From: Trogon surrucura
Lineage: Eukaryota > Chordata > Aves > Trogoniformes > Trogonidae
Direction: 5' to 3'
DNA length: 64,000 nucleotides
Assembly (NCBI GenBank): GCA_020746105.1
Contig: CM036618.1
Span: forward strand, 11,602,501-11,666,500
Under the pieces are notes generated by a model. The model searched no databases, was not told the origin of the DNA, and saw only the letters and a list, made by a program, of their open reading frames with translations. The position numbers and the translations under genes were made by a program. Below, in pieces: positions 61,157 to 64,000 of this stretch (within the stretch, counting starts at the first letter, position 1; the number at the start of each line of letters is the position of its first letter).

Positions 61157-61782
61157 ATGACCATGAGTCAACAATGTGCCCTCATGGCCAAGAAGGCCAG
61201 TGGCATCCTGGGGTGCATTAAGAAGAGTGTGCCCAGCAGGTTGAGGGAGATCATCCTCATGTTCTACTCTGCACTGGTGAGGCCTCACCTGAAGTACTGT
61301 ATCCAGTTCTGGGCTCCACAGTTCAAGAAGGACAGGGAACTGTTGGAGAGAGTCCAGCACAGAGCCACTAAGGTGATGAAGGAACTGGAGCATCTGCCAC
61401 GTCAGGAAAGGCTGAGAGAGCTGGGTCTGTTTAGCTTGGAGAAGAGGAGGCTGAGGGGGGATCCCATCAATGCTAATAAGTGTCTCAAGGGTGGTTGTCA
61501 GGAGGATGGTGTCCAGCAACAAGACAAGGGGAGATGGTCACAAGCTGGAAAACAGAAGTTTCAACTTAAACATAAGGAAAGAGTCCTTTACTGTGAGGAT
61601 AATGGAGCACTGGCACAGGCTGCGCAGAGAGGTTGTGGAGTCTCTGTCGCTGAAGGCTTTCAAAAACCACCTGGACGTGTTCCTGTGTGACCTACTGTAG
61701 GGGATCCTGCTCTGGCATGAGAGTTGGACTAGATGATCTTCAGAGGTCCCATCCAACCCCTAATGTTCTGTGATTCTGTGAT
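61157..61782 (+). mobile_element. CR1 LINE with ORF2 C-terminus
   Basis: From its first codons it reads [20 protein letters not shown], then [32 protein letters not shown] and [11 protein letters not shown] before diverging. The 3' UTR gives GGGATCCTGCTCTGGCATG, AGATGATCTTCAGAGGTCCC and an ATTCTGTGATG tail. It is the second-longest recent copy. A small deletion near 61510 removes the 'ggagccaggctctt' segment and shifts the frame. Confidence 0.95.
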
Positions 61783-62266
61783 GTGGAAGTGGATGTTTAG
61801 CCTAGCACATTGTCTTCATTTTCTTCAGGGCTACTTTCAAGAAAACTTGTGAGGAGCAATGTAAGCACCAGAAGCCCAAAGGTTGAGCAGTTGTGGCACT
61901 GCTGGGGGTGTCCAGGCACTGTCCCTGCTACTGCTCGATTTGATACTCGGACCCTCTGGAACAGCCACGGGGTATTTATCACTTGTGACTAACCCACCCC
62001 AGTCTCCCGCCTCTGTTCAATGTGTGCTGTTCTCTGTCACTGCAGAATATGCAAGTAAAGAATAATTCAGTGTTATTGTGGCAGCTGAAAGATGCTAGAA
62101 AGGAAATCCAAGTTGTTTCAATTCTTTCTGTGCAATTTGTTCAGCTTCAGAAAGAAGAGAAACATGCAGCGACAAGTCTGACTGTGAATGGGTTTAGGGA
62201 GGGTGAATCTGTGGGTGTAACTATGTCATCGAGTGTACCCAAGTTCACAAAACAGGCCTATGAGTC
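61783..62266. other. Unique sequence
   Basis: Nothing recognised. Confidence 0.5.
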
Positions 62267-62394
62267 TGAGAAGAAAGGGCAGAGAAACAGAGAGAAAGAG
62301 GCAAGAAAAGAGAGAGAAAAACAGAGAGGAATAGAGAAGGAAAGACAGACAGACAAAAAAGAATGACAAAGGTGAGAGAGAGAGAGAGAGAGAG

Positions 62395-62477
<83 letters not shown>

Positions 62478-62520
62478 ATAAGAAGAGGAAAAGAAAGGAC
62501 AGAAGAAGGGAGGGAGGGAA
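62267..62520 (+). repeat. Polypurine tract with (GA)n and (GAAA)n microsatellites
   Basis: About 250 bp are almost wholly purine on the plus strand. Mixed GA/GAAA precedes a (GA)11-12 run at 62374-62396, then about 20 GAAA units to 62477, then AGAAGAGGAAAAG and GGGAGGGAGGGAAA. Mirror-symmetric polypurine stretches can form triplex (H-DNA). The frames that appear across it are repeat artefacts. Confidence 0.95.
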
Positions 62521-63570
62521 ATTTATACATCTTGTTTATATATTGTGACTTTCCACATAGCTTAATTTTCATCACTGAGTCAAAATATGAAAATTAACAT
62601 TAAAAATATACTTAGGAAGTGAAACACAGAAAATACCTTAATGGTGGAAATACAACTACAAGCAGCAGTAAATTAAATAGCTCAAGGGCAGGTAGACCAT
62701 CTCTGCACATTATCACCAAACAACACTTCATCCTAAATATCGAGAGATGATACCAAGTCGAATTAGTATCTCCAAACAACTTTTGCTCTCAAACCATTCA
62801 AATCTGTATCTGACCTCTGCTGGCCACATTTTTCCAGTCTCTTTATAGGGTCCATTTCCAGAACATCACACGGTGACTTCCCAGGCATGGCTGGGGGCTA
62901 GTAGGTTGCATTTTGCATACGGCTGTTTGGATTTCTATCTCACTGGAAGAATTACACAGAGTTTTTAAGCAACTGAGGAATGCAAGCACAATGTCTGTTT
63001 TCCAAACCTTGAGCAGACACCAGTACTTTGAAAGACAAAATTTGTCGGAGTGAGCTATACGAGCAGTCTCCCAGCAGATCCCCAGGCCTGGGTTTCACTC
63101 GCGTGCCTGGGAACTCCCTGGGTCAGGTTTCCCACGGCCTCACACACCTCACTGCCACCCGCCATCCGGACAGCTACGGCTGCATTGACAGGGAAAAAAA
63201 ACACCCTTTGCTTATAGAATACTTTGTGGCCAGACTATTATTAACAGATTTTCATGTTCACATTCTTGCTGTGTTTATATAAAACAGAATTGGCTTTACT
63301 TGCTTGATTTAAACTTGTAGGAAGTGCAGAGAGATCATGTCTGCTGGACTGGCCATCAAAGAAGGATGAGTTCTCCTCTTCGATTGCAAAACTGCATCTG
63401 AAATACATATGACATGTAGTCGGTTAGTTTAATGCATCACTGAGAAGCATTCACAGACTGGATGTGCTCAGGGACCTGGGACAACACAAATAAACCACAG
63501 TGAGATGCATATTGCTAAGGTACAAGTCCCACAAACATCTCAACCTCGTACTTAGCCCTCATGGAGAGCC
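62521..63570. other. Unique sequence
   Basis: No gene or repeat recognised. Confidence 0.5.
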
Positions 63571-63646
63571 ATCACCTCATGGCTTGGGAAAGCGTCACCT
63601 CATGGCTTGGGAAAGTGTCACTTCATGGCTTGGGAAAGTGTCACTC
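63571..63646 (+). repeat. Three-copy 23-bp tandem repeat
   Basis: Units at 63571-63593, 63594-63616 and 63617-63639 share TCACCTCATGGCTTGGGAAAG with one or two substitutions each. A partial fourth unit (GTCACTC) follows. Confidence 0.95.
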
Positions 63647-64000
63647 CTCCCCAGCATTGCAAGGTACATCCTGTCTCTTTGGAAATTATATATAATTTCA
63701 TGTGAACCTCTGACAATGGCAGCTGTGTGAACACTAATCACAGGTAGTCTCTAAAAGTAGTTTCAGACACAAATTGCAGCATTCCTCAGAATTACCAAGT
63801 CCTATTTTAATAGCTGAGTTTGTGAGCTCCTGAGCTACAATATAAAGCGTGTTGCACACAGGAATCAACAGCTTCACATGAACTTAAATGTACTTTCTTC
63901 TTTCAAGCATCAATATGCATTACAGTTGAGTTTACACTGTAATTCTTGGCTAGCCACAAAACCCTGTAGACTTTTAGATGCTTGTCCTCTGTTAATGAGC
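63647..64000. other. Unique sequence to the window end
   Basis: Nothing recognised. Confidence 0.5.

Noticed and set aside
62258..62575. Open frames with FLS or KERKKERK repeats
   Set aside because: Products of the GA/GAAA microsatellite, not genes.
1..64000. Prokaryotic or viral systems such as CRISPR arrays, operons or intact endogenous retroviruses
   Set aside because: No direct-repeat/spacer arrays, no gap-free runs of genes and no gag/pol/env or LTR pairs. All retroelement coding matches the CR1 non-LTR type.

Overview
The window looks like ordinary nuclear DNA from a bird. The strongest evidence is a dense scatter of 5'-truncated CR1 LINE copies. I count 23 recognisable pieces covering roughly 13% of the window. 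Many end in the avian CR1 3' octamer (ATTCTRTG)n, and the copies lie in both orientations. The background is AT-moderate and low in CpG, with splice-like signals, microsatellites and ancient amniote-type repeats. I see no operons, ribosome binding sites, phage, plasmid, CRISPR or rRNA/tRNA features. The species cannot be fixed. The mix of CR1 lineages suggests a non-passerine or neoavian genome, but that is only an inference.

No intact protein-coding gene can be supported. The most protein-like open frames are remnants of the CR1 ORF2 reverse transcriptase. The window is best read as gene-poor intergenic DNA or the inside of a very large intron.

Layout: 1-1.2 kb holds two opposed CR1 tails. 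1.2-20 kb is mostly unique sequence with old CR1 scraps, microsatellites, one exon-like interval (2253-2344) and conserved-element-like AT-rich stretches. 19.77-19.87 kb is an old palindromic repeat. 20.4-25 kb is CR1-rich and includes the longest recent copy (22597-23722), tail-to-tail with another. 25.4-25.66 kb is a homeodomain-site-rich AT block. 26.15-26.46 kb is a minus-strand terminal-exon-like interval. 27.6-29.3 kb carries two very decayed CR1-like copies in which RT motifs can still be read. 31.3-35.3 kb is a repeat cluster: a degenerate minisatellite, an older CR1, then two young CR1 copies head-to-head around a spacer of about 0.9 kb. 35-41 kb has a 23-C homopolymer and more CR1. 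41-49 kb is more GC-rich, with a TG repeat, a CpG/G-rich patch and a MIR-like fragment. 49-64 kb is mostly unique, with CR1 copies near 57.5 and 61.5 kb, a long polypurine/GAAA tract at 62.4 kb and a small 23-bp tandem repeat at 63.6 kb.

Nothing here is clearly a new biological system. The items most worth checking are the inverted CR1 pair, the palindromic and MIR-like ancient repeats, the AT-rich conserved-element candidates and three exon-like intervals. The exon-like intervals may well be chance.
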